From Lucifuga dentata (Eukaryota; Chordata; Actinopteri; Ophidiiformes; Bythitidae): a DNA stretch of 64,000 nucleotides. Of the stretch, positions 23,811-35,343 are shown in pieces. The stretch covers positions 186,001 through 250,000 of the forward strand of contig VXCM01000136.1 in the NCBI GenBank assembly GCA_014773175.1, read 5' to 3'. The number at the start of each line of letters is the position of its first letter. Within the stretch, counting starts at the first letter, position 1. The position numbers and the translations under genes were made by a program. The notes beneath the pieces are model-generated. The model was not told the DNA's origin. It saw only the letters and a program-made list of their open reading frames with translations, and did not search any database.

Positions 23811-26800
23811 ACCAAAACATGTTGCCCGGATGTGTGATGTGACAGGTACTTTCTTTTGAGCCTGTCCTTTGCCTCTTTCTTGGTCTTCTTCTGTGTTTTC
23901 CCTCTTGGCTCTGACAGGAGAGAAGTATTAATGAGGCTCTATGGTAGCGAACAGTCGGCTCAGCTAATGGTGCTAGGGGGAGATATTTTGATTGAACGAC
24001 GGAAAGAAGTGAAACATAAGGAGCAAACGAGCAGAGGAGGGAAGTTTGAGAAGGCTGTGAACAACGTGGATGAGAAGAAGAGCAGAAAACAGCAGAGCGA
24101 TACTGATTCACAAAGCACCTTTCAAGACAAGATTACAAAGTCGAATCAGGAAAACTGGACTTTTAAAAAAGATTAGTGCAAACTTTAAGTAGAGATGAAG
24201 AAACTGAAAGGAATAATAACAGTATAGCACTTTTGTTACCTAAAATGAAAACTAAAGTTGCAGTTGGGCTTTTTTTTGTTCTGACAAGACCAATGAGCAA
24301 CTAACAGCAGGTAGGGAGTCAAGGAAAGGGCAACGAGAGTGATATATTCTGCTGAAGAGCTTCGTAGATTGGAGGTGACCCTGAGTCTGCTGACATGGAC
24401 TTGAAAGACAGAAGCCGAAGGCAGACTGTGACCACCTCCCAGCTTCATCAGGCCTGAGAAGACCCCCAACTGCTGGATGGAATGAATATGCATTGAGACA
24501 CAGCATGAGCGCACGCACGTCTAAATGTATGCACACAGCTATACATGCAAAGGTTTGCACATGCACTCACATTATTCTTACACATATGCTAGTATCTTCT
24601 TAAACCTGCACAAAAATGCCAGTACAATACGCTGGGATTCTCACACACAAAAACATGCACACGTGCAGCACACAAAAGTGAAGTTTTCCATGAGGTCCAG
24701 TGTTGCTAACACATCCTGAGGCTGTCTCTTCTGTCCCCTTGTGTCTTCTCCTATGGTCTGCATTCTACACTCCTCTCACCTTGTTCTACTGTCGGTTGTT
24801 TCTCCCTCACTTTGCTCCCCAGGGACATCTTGTCGTCCAAAGGCAATACGCCTCTGTTTTCTCTCAGGTCATTCGCTGTGTCCTCTGCAGTCAAGCAAAA
24901 GAATTTTCCGCCTTTGCTTCATGTGTCTGAATGTGTACCAGCGTTCTCCACGCTCCTTTTCATCTCCCACCTTCCTCCTCGTAACACATTGCTCTCATTG
25001 CTCGCTGTTAAACAGGGAGGTGGTCAGGAATAATAAATGAATGGAGGTTATATGTGAAAGACACTCGATTCCTTAAAAAAAGCAGCCATGGAAAATTAAC
25101 TTTAGTTTGAACATTTGTCTCGCAGGTTTCTGTGTCCTAAAATATCAATATTTCTGCCTTATTTTGAAGCATAAGAACGGTTTCGTTTCCTCTTTTATGT
25201 TCTGTCTCCTACATTTGTCATTTTTCACAAGTTTTTGCTTTATGTATGTCTTTTTTTCTCTTTATCTCCAAGCACCAGAGTATCTTCTCTCTTCTCCTTT
25301 CATTCTCTTTGCCCCCATGCTCCCATTGTTCTCCCCTGTTTCCATCTTGGCTGAGACTTTCTCCATACATGTCCCCTGTGTCTCAATAATGAACCTACAG
25401 AACCTCATATCTCCTCCTTCTTCCCCATGTGTTGGACATGACAGATGACTGGGGACCTCCAGAGGTTTGCTCCCCAGGGCTCTAGATAAAGGCAGCTCCA
25501 ACTGCAAGATGATCAATCAATCAGTTTACACTGCAGGCACCTGATCAGCCAATTATTCAATTTCTGAGCCAGCAGATGTTGTTGTTGTCCCTCAGCGAAG
25601 GAGCTGGCAATGGAGTGGAGGAGGTGGTGCCTCCAACAAAGGCTAAGGGGCTTGGAGTGTCTGGGAGTAGAGAGGGAAGTGATTTGTCATGTTTCTACCA
25701 GCATTTCAACCTTTGCGAGAGCACACCTAGCATTTATTTCCACATAAATCTTTCTTTCTGTTTTCAACACTAGTCCACACTTCTTAATCCTGAGAAGTTA
25801 ATTGCATAACAGTGGGTGCAAATGATTTTTCCAGGAACTTCTTCAAATGTGGGAGATGTGTGATAGAGATAAATATGAGTTTCCTGGTTGACATCCCAGC
25901 CTCACACCCATCCTGTCATCGTTAAGGCCAGCTGGTTCAGATCAAGCCCTCTGTTGACCTCTGTTCACAGTCATTCAGATACAGCCTCCACAAAGACACT
26001 TCGTTTTAATGTGCCCTTAAACAACAAGCAGTTAACGCACATTCACACATTCACACACCCACGCACTACCTACTCCTCTGGCCTCTTGGTCCCTGTCCTG
26101 GGCAGGTTAGACCTCTGACACATAGGTCTTTGTGTCATTATTCACTGTGCTAAAAGGTCCCTAGGGAGAATAACTCATTCTGCAGCCTGTCTTTGTACCA
26201 GCATGAACACGATGGTCATTACCACATTTATGTGTATGTAGAAGAGCTGTAATCAATACAGTTAACAGGGTTTCCAAATCTACAGTAGTGTGTTTTATTT
26301 TTTCCAGATTTATACCACACTGCCAGGTTGTGAATTGAATCATCAGTTATTTTTGATGATGTACATACATTCAGCATCACATTGTCATAATCTGTTGCTG
26401 GCTTAAGTTCTAAATCAAAGATAAGTGGCATTTGTTCCCCTAGAGTGTCGTTCACACTTTGGGCCAGGTAACTTGGGTCACAAAGGAGTCACATGAGGGT
26501 CGTTGGAATTGTTAGAGTCACTTGGATGACTGATGGCAAAACATCTTCGAGACGATAAAGCAAGTCTAGTTGCCTTGAACTAGAGTTCCAATAACCTGGA
26601 TAAACCCATTGGCCCCAAACTGTTTGTCTTTATTTATTTATTTTTTTCAGTCAAGGATAATCACATCAGCTGACCACATTATATCTGGCATGATTATTAT
26701 AACCCTACGTCCTCCAATGGAGACTAATAGCAGTCCCTGAACTTAAGTGTTATTGCCACTCAGTAAAACCCCATGATGCTAATTAACCAGCTGAAATGAA

Positions 26801-26999
26801 TGGTTTGCAGTTACAGCTACCAGGACTGATGTTTTATATGGGACTGTCAGGGTAAAGCTTAATGCTCCTGCCAGTAAATTCCGTCTTAGGTGATATCATT
26901 TTACACTCCATCACTTAGCTTTGATGTGCTCGTGATAGCTTTTAAAGAGGAGGTGCAATAGTTTTAGAGGCAGCTACAGGATGTCTCAAGAGTAGCGTG

Positions 27000-27001
<2 letters not shown>

Positions 27002-27033
<32 letters not shown>
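27002..27033. repeat. (GT)n microsatellite
   Basis: About 16 GT units in the intron between exon B and the candidate microexon. Confidence 0.95.
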
Positions 27034-27041
<8 letters not shown>

Positions 27042-27870
27042 TAAACAGTTGAGTGTCTCTAAGTTTTATAAACATTTGGGATTACAAAGACTTCATGAAG
27101 TCTTTCGTTGAACCTGTTCTTAAAATCTTTTGGATTTAGTATAGCAGTTTTTGTAATCAATTTATAATCTCAGTTCTCCCAAGTGGAATATCACTATCCA
27201 TATTCTGTCCACACACTGACCCCATCTCTATTTCATCTTCTTTAAGCATTGCTCTTCCCTAATCCTTCCCACCATCTATCTCTGACCTCCCATGTGCCAG
27301 CTACACCTCTGCTGCGCCAATTAACACCAGAACACGGTCACATTGTCCCGGCCTTTGACCCCCTCTCTGCCGGTCAGAGAATGGTGGACCCAAGCCCTGC
27401 AGCTTGAGTATTAGTTTGTCACAGAGCCCTGCGTGCAGCTCTGTGATAGATGGGCCCTGGTGAGCAGGTCTGACCCACTGAGCGGCAGCGCTCACTTGGA
27501 TGGTGTGAGGGAGCATTGATTTGATGCTGCTTGAGACAAGGTGAATCAGGGCTGAGCTGATGGTAGCAGGGGGAGAAGACAAAAGAGACTGAGGTTATAG
27601 ACGAGGGGCTGTTAGTTAATGTGATGAAATCTGAATTGTGCTCTATCGATCATTTCATCTTGCAATATTATTTTCATCTTGTATGATTTACAAGCATGCA
27701 GTGAGCATATATTGTAGCAATAAGTCAGCATATTATATATCAATACAGAAGTCTTCTTCATTGAGGTGTGAAATGAAAAATATATTGTGTATGTAATTGC
27801 TAATAGCTATAATCTGATTTGCTTAACTGGATAACAAAATAAGTTAAAGATGTTAGAATTTGGTGCCCAT

Positions 27871-27982
27871 AAGTCTCTACATTCATATATATATATGTGT
27901 GTATATATATGAATGCAGAGACTTAATATATAATATAAAATCAGCCATATATGTATGTATGTATCTGTGTGTGTATACATAC

Positions 27983-28016
<34 letters not shown>

Positions 28017-28181
28017 GGCGCTATATACAGTATGTATCAGCTTTTTTTTGTCATATTATATAATATGACCAAAAAAAAAGCTGATTTTCCCTGAATAATG
28101 CAGTAACAGCTTTTTTGTTTGTTATATAAAATAAAATCAGCCATATGACTGATTTTATATTATATGACAAAAAAAAGCTGT
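27871..28181. repeat. Cluster of nested AT-rich palindromes
   Basis: Three hairpins follow each other. Arms 27871-27893 and 27902-27924 pair at 22 of 23 positions. 28038-28083 is a near-perfect fold-back around 'tcatattata'. 28107-28181 folds on itself around 'ccatatga'. The motifs 'cagctttttt', 'atataaaatcag' and 'aataatgcagtaac' recur in both orientations, the last again inverted near 28240. This suggests nested or self-inserted copies of one palindromic MITE. No family is recognised. Confidence 0.75.
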
Positions 28182-29551
28182 CTTTTCCCTGATTACTAAG
28201 TGTATCTGTAAAAGAAACAAGGGAAACATGCTAATATGTTACTGCATTATTCCATCTGTTTATGTTAACAATATTTCACACACAACTGTGTGGACATCAC
28301 ATTCTACACACAGTATACACAAACACACACATGCTGTAATCCTGCTGAACGCTGCAGTTTAGAGTTATTTTTATTTCCATCCCTTTTGAATGCCTTAAAA
28401 GCAAAACGCGAGTGTCAGGACACTTTAAACGAAAAAGCAGGTGTGACAGAAAATAGGGTGTAAGGGAGCAAATCAGTGAGAGAACAGGAGGCTGGTGGGG
28501 GGGCCTGACGCAGCAAAATCCACCTGTTTTTATCCCTCTTCCATCCTCTTCTCCTCCTCCTCTTTCTACCCTGCTCCCTCGCTCCCTGCTCAAACTGCGG
28601 CAGCCGGCTAATTAAAAAACATGGCTGTCCTTAATTATTCAGCGGTTGGCTAATTGATATTCACAGAGGCGTTCACCTCGCCTAAACGATCCGTTTAATC
28701 TGACCAGCACGGTCTCACTCACAGCCCTCCTGTCACCCTCAGCCATTGTGCTACTGTACTTAATAAGAGACCAGGGGACGATGGATACATGAAGGGCCTG
28801 TAAAAAGTTTATTGTTGATGTTAATGTGGTTTCCTGGTTACGAATGGCAGTGGGTGGACTGCGGAAGAGTCCTGTGGGGCGTTTTGTGGGACGGTTTTAT
28901 TGGGAATGTTTGCCTTTTTAGTTTATTTTTTTTAATGCACACACACATGCACTTCTTTTTCCCTTCTACTTATTTCTTCTTAAATCTCCTCCCTCTCTAG
29001 TTACAGACCGAGGACTCAGTCCAGGCCGTGTCTCACCCAGCAGCCAGCTCTCAATTTTGACACCTCAAATGATAAATCACCTTTTATTGTGCTTTCCTCT
29101 CTTCATCTCTTTATCTCTACTCTTTTAACTCTCAAGTTCACTTCCATTTTTTTTTTCCAATCTAATTCTGCCTTTCTTTTTCTCTTCTTCCCCTCGTCTC
29201 CCCCCACTTTTCTCCATCCACAGTCGCCTCTTCATTAGGGGAACAAAAGGTTTATGGGCAGTGGTGAAGTCTGTCCCATTGTTTGGCCTTCAGTATGATT
29301 AGATTATCTTTAACAGCCTGCTCAATGGGGTTAATCAGTCAGAAGTAATCCTGATGTAGTGTGTGTGTCTGAGTATTCCAAGAGGGGGAACAACCTGCTC
29401 CTGTGTAAATTAAACACATGCCTGGGTGCATGTTCGCATAAACATGCACACACACATGCACACACACATGCACACAAAAGTGAACAAAAAGGCAAATCCC
29501 TGGGTACACATTTCTGTCACAACCTCTCCTGTTTTAATGACCCCTTTAGTC

Positions 29552-29680
29552 TCGCCTTCAGCACACATTTATCTCTCCTCCCGCTTTTTGTGAGTACAGC
29601 TGCTCCGGCGGGGGTNTCGCCTTCAGCACACATTTATCTCTCCTCCCGCTTTTTGTGAGTACAGCTGCTCCGGCGGGGGT
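29552..29680. repeat. 64-bp duplication across a single N (likely assembly artefact)
   Basis: 29552-29615 equals 29617-29680, with N at 29616. Confidence 0.9.
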
Positions 29681-30557
29681 GTGTGTGTGTGTGTGTTTGT
29701 GTGTTTTTAAGATCAGCGTCTGAGCTACTGTTTGTGTCTCGGCGTCTGTGTGTGTCTTTTATCTTTCTCTGCCAAGTTTAAGTCTTTGGTAGCTGGCTAT
29801 CAGCGTTACATTGAGTTTGGACACACTCATGACAGTACACAACCCCCTCTGCCAGTCCTTTCCAATGTGTCTCCCTCCATCCATCCCTCCTCTGTTCTTC
29901 CTCAATTGAGCTGTTGGTGGGAGACAGTTTTTTGGCACCTGGACAGGCGTAATCCAGCCTCCATAATTCTAGCGCTGTAGCTCTTTCACACTTCAGCAGT
30001 CTGTCCTCAAAGCCCCTGTTGCAATTGAAATCACAAAACATTTGTTACACCATTTTTAGTGGTAAGTCTAGTGTACTCGGCTTACTTTTTTGGGTAAACT
30101 TAAGGGTTCACCCAGTGTGTGAGTCCAACATCCTATCATGAATTGACACTGGCCACATAATAGCAATTGAGAGTTACAAGGGACACAATAGAGACAATAG
30201 TGAGTCTGACTGCCATAGTAACTGCCTGGTTAATGTTAGCCTGAGCTCAGAAGCATCCCCTTGACTTTGAAGCTTTCCCGCTCCTCTGAAGCGTACACTG
30301 GCCCTCGGTGACGCTCCTCGCCACTCCTCATCACAATGCATAGACCACACAGCTTCCCCTGTAATGCACTGAGTAGCCAAACACAGGTGGTTATCATTGT
30401 GGCAGAGATTGGATGGGGGATGTGATTTTTTTGTTTTCTTCTTTCATACACGATTTCCTTCAGGCTAGCTCTGTCGCCTTAAGGATCTCATTGTGATTAA
30501 AGCAAAGGCTCCAAGGCTCAATCTGCATGGTTACTGTCCCACACAACAATCTTATGC

Positions 30558-30565
30558 ACATATGT

Positions 30566-30605
<40 letters not shown>

Positions 30606-30629
30606 CTCTCAGGTATATATGNACATATG

Positions 30630-30678
<49 letters not shown>

Positions 30679-30694
30679 CTCTCAGGTATATATG
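30558..30694. repeat. Duplicated (GT)n(GA)n block across a single N
   Basis: The block 30558-30621 recurs after N at 30622, to about 30694, with a longer GT run. It fits two assembly copies of one locus with different repeat lengths, either allelic or from read slippage. Confidence 0.85.
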
Positions 30695-30876
30695 CCAGTA
30701 AGACAGGAGTGCAAGGAAGATAGTAAGAATGAAGTGTGAGTATTGAAGCAGAACGGCGTGGCAAGCAGTCATCCATTGCTTCTGAATACTAAACCTATTC
30801 AACTGTCATTCTGAAGAAGTTCATGGATGAATCAGCGTATCCTGACACTCTTTCTCTGTCTTTCATTTTATTTTTA

Positions 30877-30879
30877 TGC
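30877..30879 (+). promoter_or_regulatory. UGC motif upstream of the candidate microexon
   Basis: A TGC lies between a T-rich tract (30851-30875) and the AG at 30891-30892. UGC in this position is the motif through which SRRM4 (nSR100) is known to promote neural microexons. A single trinucleotide is weak evidence by itself. Confidence 0.35.
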
Positions 30880-30892
30880 TTCCCTCATACAG

Positions 30893-30907
30893 GAGATGAT
30901 ACACAAG
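30893..30907 (+). CDS. chchd3: Candidate 15-nt in-frame chchd3 microexon
   Basis: Fifteen bases (GAGATGATACACAAG, encoding EMIHK) lie between a strong acceptor (T-rich tract, then CTCATACAG) and a perfect donor (GTAAGT). The length is a multiple of three. The exons on either side, B and C, end and start in phase 0, so inclusion adds exactly five residues where the coiled coil meets the LARQLE/AKQLE linker. A UGC motif lies between the pyrimidine tract and the AG, as in SRRM3/4-dependent neural microexons. I faintly recall that mammalian CHCHD3 has an isoform five residues longer; this must be checked. The alternative is a chance pairing of splice sites. Confidence 0.55.
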
Positions 30908-31618
30908 GTAAGTTAAAACAATTGTTCCTTTAAGTAAGGTCAAAGTGTCAAAGTCTGACATGATGTTAACATATCAGGTCCCACCAATCTATGAATCTTC
31001 CTTTATTACTGTTACTATCCACAGTTATCCCATAGGCTTTGACAGAAAATGTACAAATAAAAATACTGAAATTGAAAATCTTTGGCCCTAAAAAGTTTGT
31101 TGTCCATAACGTCAAGTCAATGAAGGTGCTAAGATTGTCAATAAAATGGTAATTTCCACTTGGATTTGAGCGGGCCGACCCTCATCCCAGTGTTTATATC
31201 TGCTTTTTCCCCTCTCTGAGAGTTGATAAATCCAGATCTAATCTCACCTATATTTTGCCAAGAGACAGATGTATGTTTAGTGTAGGCCAGAGCCGTAAAC
31301 ACTGTAGATAGGTAGGCAAGGTCAATATGTAAGCATGATGGTGGAGTTTGTACATTCATACGAAGAACTGATGTTATCCCCCTGTCCTGGCCAGATGCAG
31401 GTTTGTAGATTAAACACGAGGACAAGAAACTTGCCAAAACAAGATCAGGCACAGAGAGACACATATCTTTATGCATTAAGAAAAATGTCCCCCTACCTAC
31501 ATATGCACATTTTTGTGGGTGTACATGGAGGTAAAGACACACACGTCATAAAATATGTCATTCATGAGGCACTCCATAGGAAGCAGTTAAAATCCTCTGA
31601 TTTTATTGGATGCTGCTT

Positions 31619-31629
<11 letters not shown>

Positions 31630-31672
<43 letters not shown>
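31630..31672. repeat. (CT)n microsatellite
   Basis: About 43 bases of CT on the sense strand in the intron before exon C. Confidence 0.95.
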
Positions 31673-31675
<3 letters not shown>

Positions 31676-31930
31676 CTCTCCTTCCTCATCTTCCCCTTCG
31701 TCTCCCCAGTACATCCAGTTTAAATCAGTCTCTGTATTGTCTTATGATGTGTCTCTTTTTCACTGTACTAGTTCTCACTATAGGATTCTCTCTTGTGCAT
31801 GTATGTGTGTGCGTGTGGTTGTTTATGTGTGTTTGGTGATGGTTTGTCAAAATTGGCAATGCTCCACCGAGCACATAAGTAATCATTTTTTTCCTCCTCT
31901 TTGTGTGTGTGTATGCTCATGTGTTATGCT

Positions 31931-31953
31931 TGTGTGTGTGTGTGTGTGTGTGT

Positions 31954-31988
<35 letters not shown>

Positions 31989-32010
31989 CGTGTGTGTGTG
32001 TTCGTGTGTT
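31931..32010 (+). repeat. (TG)n tract forming exon C's acceptor region
   Basis: About 80 bases of TG with TTCG interruptions end three bases before exon C (GTGTTCAG|GCC). There is no conventional polypyrimidine run between the tract and the AG. UG repeats in RNA are the known binding site of TDP-43 and are bound by CELF proteins, which repress or modulate nearby exons, as in CFTR exon 9. Confidence 0.9.
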
Positions 32011-32013
32011 CAG

Positions 32014-32097
32014 GCCAAGCAGCTGGAGGCCAGAGAAGCAGAGCTAAAGAAGCAGGATGTGTTCTACAGAGAGCAGGTGGCCAGGCTGGAGGAGAGG
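32014..32097 (+). CDS. chchd3: chchd3 (MIC19) linker exon C
   Basis: This 84-nt exon is phase 0 at both ends and encodes 28 residues. It starts AKQLEAREAELKKQDVFYRE and ends with QVARLEER. That is a close match to the CHCHD3 segment usually written ARQLEEKDRVLKKQDAFYKE...LARLEER, and it separates the gene from CHCHD6, whose linker differs. The donor is GTAAGA. The acceptor is unusual, with a TG microsatellite in place of a pyrimidine tract. Because the exon is frame-neutral, skipping it would remove 28 residues without disrupting the CHCH domain downstream. It leads into the exon starting SAQFYKVTTENY. Confidence 0.93.
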
Positions 32098-35000
32098 GTA
32101 AGAAACAGTTTATACCAAACACTATCCAGACAAACGCATGTACACGGGCGTGATTTACATGAATGTAAAACCAAAAGGTACATGCAAATTTTAATGGAAA
32201 TTTGCATTTTAATAGTTTTTCACCACAAACAATTCCATTAATCCCTATTATGTAATTAATAATTATACAGTATAGTAGTGAATGCAGTGATCCATGATCT
32301 CAAGAAAATTTTCTTCCACCCTTTGCCAAATTCCATGAAAAATGTGCTTTACTAGTTACCAGAAATTAATTGACACGATACATCTGATATTTATTCATCT
32401 TTGATGGTGTCACTGTTATCAGTAGAGTTTTCATAACCATTCTCTGAATCAAATTCTCAGGTGAAAATTGGAAAAACATACATTCTTGGATTTATTTTTT
32501 CCTCCCAAGAGGTTTATAGTGTAGTACATTAGAAATCTATCCTGCATAGTACAGCAGATACTTACACACCGTTAAAGGGCCATCGCCTATGGATAACCTA
32601 TACAGTGCCATATTTTGTGCTCATGTGAAAGAGGATGACTCTAAAAATCCCACGCTTTGATTTTGTATAACATGATGCCCTCGTTTTTTTGTATTAATCA
32701 CAGTTTTCAAAAGAAAAAAAAAACTAACTTCTGCTTTGTGCATTTACTGATGACATAATCACTGTTTTCAAGAATATGTGTTCTTGGCTTCTGCTTGTTG
32801 AAAACTTTTTTTTGAAAGTAACTTTTAATTATTGCAGACACACAAAGCACAGATACACTCAAATCTAAACAGGCACACATAAGTACACTTGCCAGTGCAC
32901 AGAAAAACAAACATATAGATTTATATTTATACCACTCAGGTCACCACTGGGCTCAGCAAAGCGGCAATCTCATTTTTCCCCCTCTTCATCCTACTGCCCC
33001 ACTGTGCTTGTTATCATCCCTTAAGTTAAACTCCACATGCTCTTCCCAGTGTGGTCTCTCTCTCTCTCTCTCTCTCTCTCCTGTCTTCTTATATGTCTAT
33101 AATTGTCTCTCTGCCTCACTTTGGCTCTGTGGCTCTTTTTCCCTCTTTTCCTCCCTCCATTCCTCCATAAAGTGTTAAAGTTTCATCCCTGTGTGTGTTT
33201 TCCTGCCCCTGAAAATGACACTACCCCACTGTTCCCTGTCAAAACCAGTGTCCTGTGGAGTGGGACAGGGGTCACGCCTCCTTGCTTAGTCCACTTCAAA
33301 TGGCAGCTCCATGCTGGTCCCAGTGAGAGACGCCCGCAAGGCAGGGGACCAGGGTCAAATGCCCTGTTAAAGCGTGCTAAAACGATACCGTCGATAACGA
33401 TACCGTCATGCTGCTCTCAAATCATAAGTGTATCTTAGGAGGGATGCAATTCCCTATTTGAAGGCTTAAAATGACGCCTTCATGCTGGGAAGGAGTTTTG
33501 TCACCCTTAGTGAGTGCAAACAGTCAAATGACCTGTGTCGTGGAAGCAAAATGGAAACTTCACATCTTTATGCAGTAAGATAAAGTGTTAACCAGTGTTG
33601 AAATAACCGGACAAACATTTTTAGTGTGGCTTTGTCAGCACTCGTTATCCGAAAGGCACTCTCCTTTTGGGTCAATAAAGCTTACAAATTTACCTTCGGT
33701 CACTGAAGCTCAATTCTTAAGCCAAGCCAGTGCTTATTGAGTGGGAGCAGACTTCTGTCAGTAATTGGAAGTGCACTGGTCTGTACAATTTTGGTTGAGT
33801 AGTAGAGAGGAGAGGAGGCCATTTGCCGACGTCCGGGTGAAGTTGTGAATTAATCAATGGATCATTTGGAAAGAAAACAACAATACTGTGATTTTTTTTC
33901 CCCCTCTTCTTTCTTTACAAGGTTGACAGCTTAGAAAAATACCTAAGGATGCTGAAAATGTTACAAGATATACATGTAGACATGTTTCGTCGGTACATCA
34001 CATCCACAGATTCAGCTTCAGGCTGAGTTTGTCTAGGTCCAGTTCCTCCGATCTTGTCATTCTGTCATATCTTTGGACAGTAAAGCTCTACTGTATTGTA
34101 CTATACAGGGGCAAATATGAGCAGTGACTCCAATTAACACAGGCATGATCGACTCCAGGCAGCAGTCATCCATCAACTACGTGTTGGGATGTGGTCAATA
34201 TCCCTTAGATCAAAGTGTCATCGAATCACCTTCATACCAGAGAAGGAAACGGAAGTGTGAGAACGAGGAAAGGATGGACAGCCAAATAGGAAAGAGACAA
34301 GGAAGACAGAAAAGGATACTTGAGCCAAGGATACTTGAGGGAAAACAGACAAACAGCTAGGACAGGAAGAGAGCAAATGGAAGTAAAGGAGAGATTGTTG
34401 TAGGGAAGACATCACAAGGAATGGTGATAAAGTGGATTTCAGAAATAAGAACAATACAGAATTAGAGCGAGAGGAACATGAAAGATGGAAATAAAAGAAA
34501 GAATGGCAAAAAGATAAAATGTTGCTGAATGTATCGTTAAAAAGTAAAAGAAGCAAGGTAATGGTGTGAGGAAGAGGAAATGGGAGAAGCAGCATGGATC
34601 TGTGAAGATGAACAGTGAGTACAATGAGCCATTTATGGGACTTCATGATAAATTAGCTCTATTGCCTCAGTAGCTTTTTGTTTATAATCTGCACACATTC
34701 GCCAATGATTCCATGAGGATTTGTGGTGTTGGTCTGTGGAGAACAAAAACAACAAAAGTGGCAGGTGTGTGTTACCTTATGCACGTGATGCTTGATCCTG
34801 TGTGTAAGTGGGGATCAGTGTGTGTTGTTTTACTGCAGAACAAGTGGCAAGGGAATCCACAGGGGGTGCTGTTTGTTTGAACTGTGGTATTAATGCTTCT
34901 TTGTGTTGTTTGTCTACTAGGAATGCCCGATTTAGCGATATGTCCACTTTCTCTTCATCTGCTTTTCTCTTGACCTATCTTGAGCATGGCTGTGTACTCC

Positions 35001-35309
35001 AAATGTATTAGACAAGACAAGAAATAAAATGTTTATGCCAAGCAGACACTTTAATTACTTTTTTTTTTCCACTCATACTGCACGTTTGAATCAGTGGCTC
35101 TGATTTCTGTGCTCACCGTACATCTCGATAAACACACCACCATTTGTATGCTCACCACTGGATGAAATTTCCGGACAGTTTTATCTATTCCCGATTTCCA
35201 GTTAAGCTTTATTTCTTTTAAAACAACATAGCCACATCCACAAAATGTTTGCTTGTGCAGACGTATTTTGAAAAACACCTGATCATGAATTCATGAAATT
35301 GGCTCCTGG

Positions 35310-35343
35310 GACTTCTCAAACTGCAGGAGCAGTTTGAGAAGTC
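35310..35343. repeat. Perfect 15-bp inverted repeat, 4-nt loop
   Basis: GACTTCTCAAACTGC at 35310-35324 is followed by AGGA and then its exact reverse complement at 35329-35343. The unit lies in the C-D intron. Confidence 0.9.

Larger units (their letters stand above)
12313..30892 (+). other. chchd3: chchd3 intron, exon B to candidate microexon
   Basis: Phase-0 intron sequence of 18.6 kb. It holds the unclassified internally repeated element (13961-14645), the young SINE (16581-16945), a Tc1-type MITE (18254-18608), a hAT relic (about 22245-23010), nested AT-rich palindromes (27871-28181), several microsatellites, and four single-N joins with duplicated flanks (19152, 22749, 29616, 30622). 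Unexplained, non-repetitive, homeobox-site-rich stretches occur near 19540-19720 and 28590-28760. No further chchd3 exon was recognised. Confidence 0.75.
30908..32013 (+). other. chchd3: chchd3 intron, candidate microexon to exon C
   Basis: 1,106 bp starting GTAAGT. It contains a (CT)n tract at 31630-31672 and a long (TG)n tract at 31931-32010 that runs up to exon C's AG. The 272-residue ORF that crosses these tracts and exon C is an artefact of repeats and an open frame. Confidence 0.7.

Noticed and set aside
23856..24176. 106-residue lysine-rich plus-strand ORF
   Set aside because: No recognisable motif, no supporting splice phase with chchd3, and composition typical of purine-rich intron.
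31335..32153. 272-residue plus-strand ORF, the longest in the window
   Set aside because: It runs through (CT)n and (TG)n tracts (Leu-Ser and Cys-Val repeats) and reads exon C in a different frame from the conserved AKQLEARE frame. No family resemblance.
34218..34646. 142-residue minus-strand ORF rich in Leu, Ser and Phe
   Set aside because: Antisense of a purine-rich intronic stretch. The apparent membrane-like composition is a by-product of that bias.
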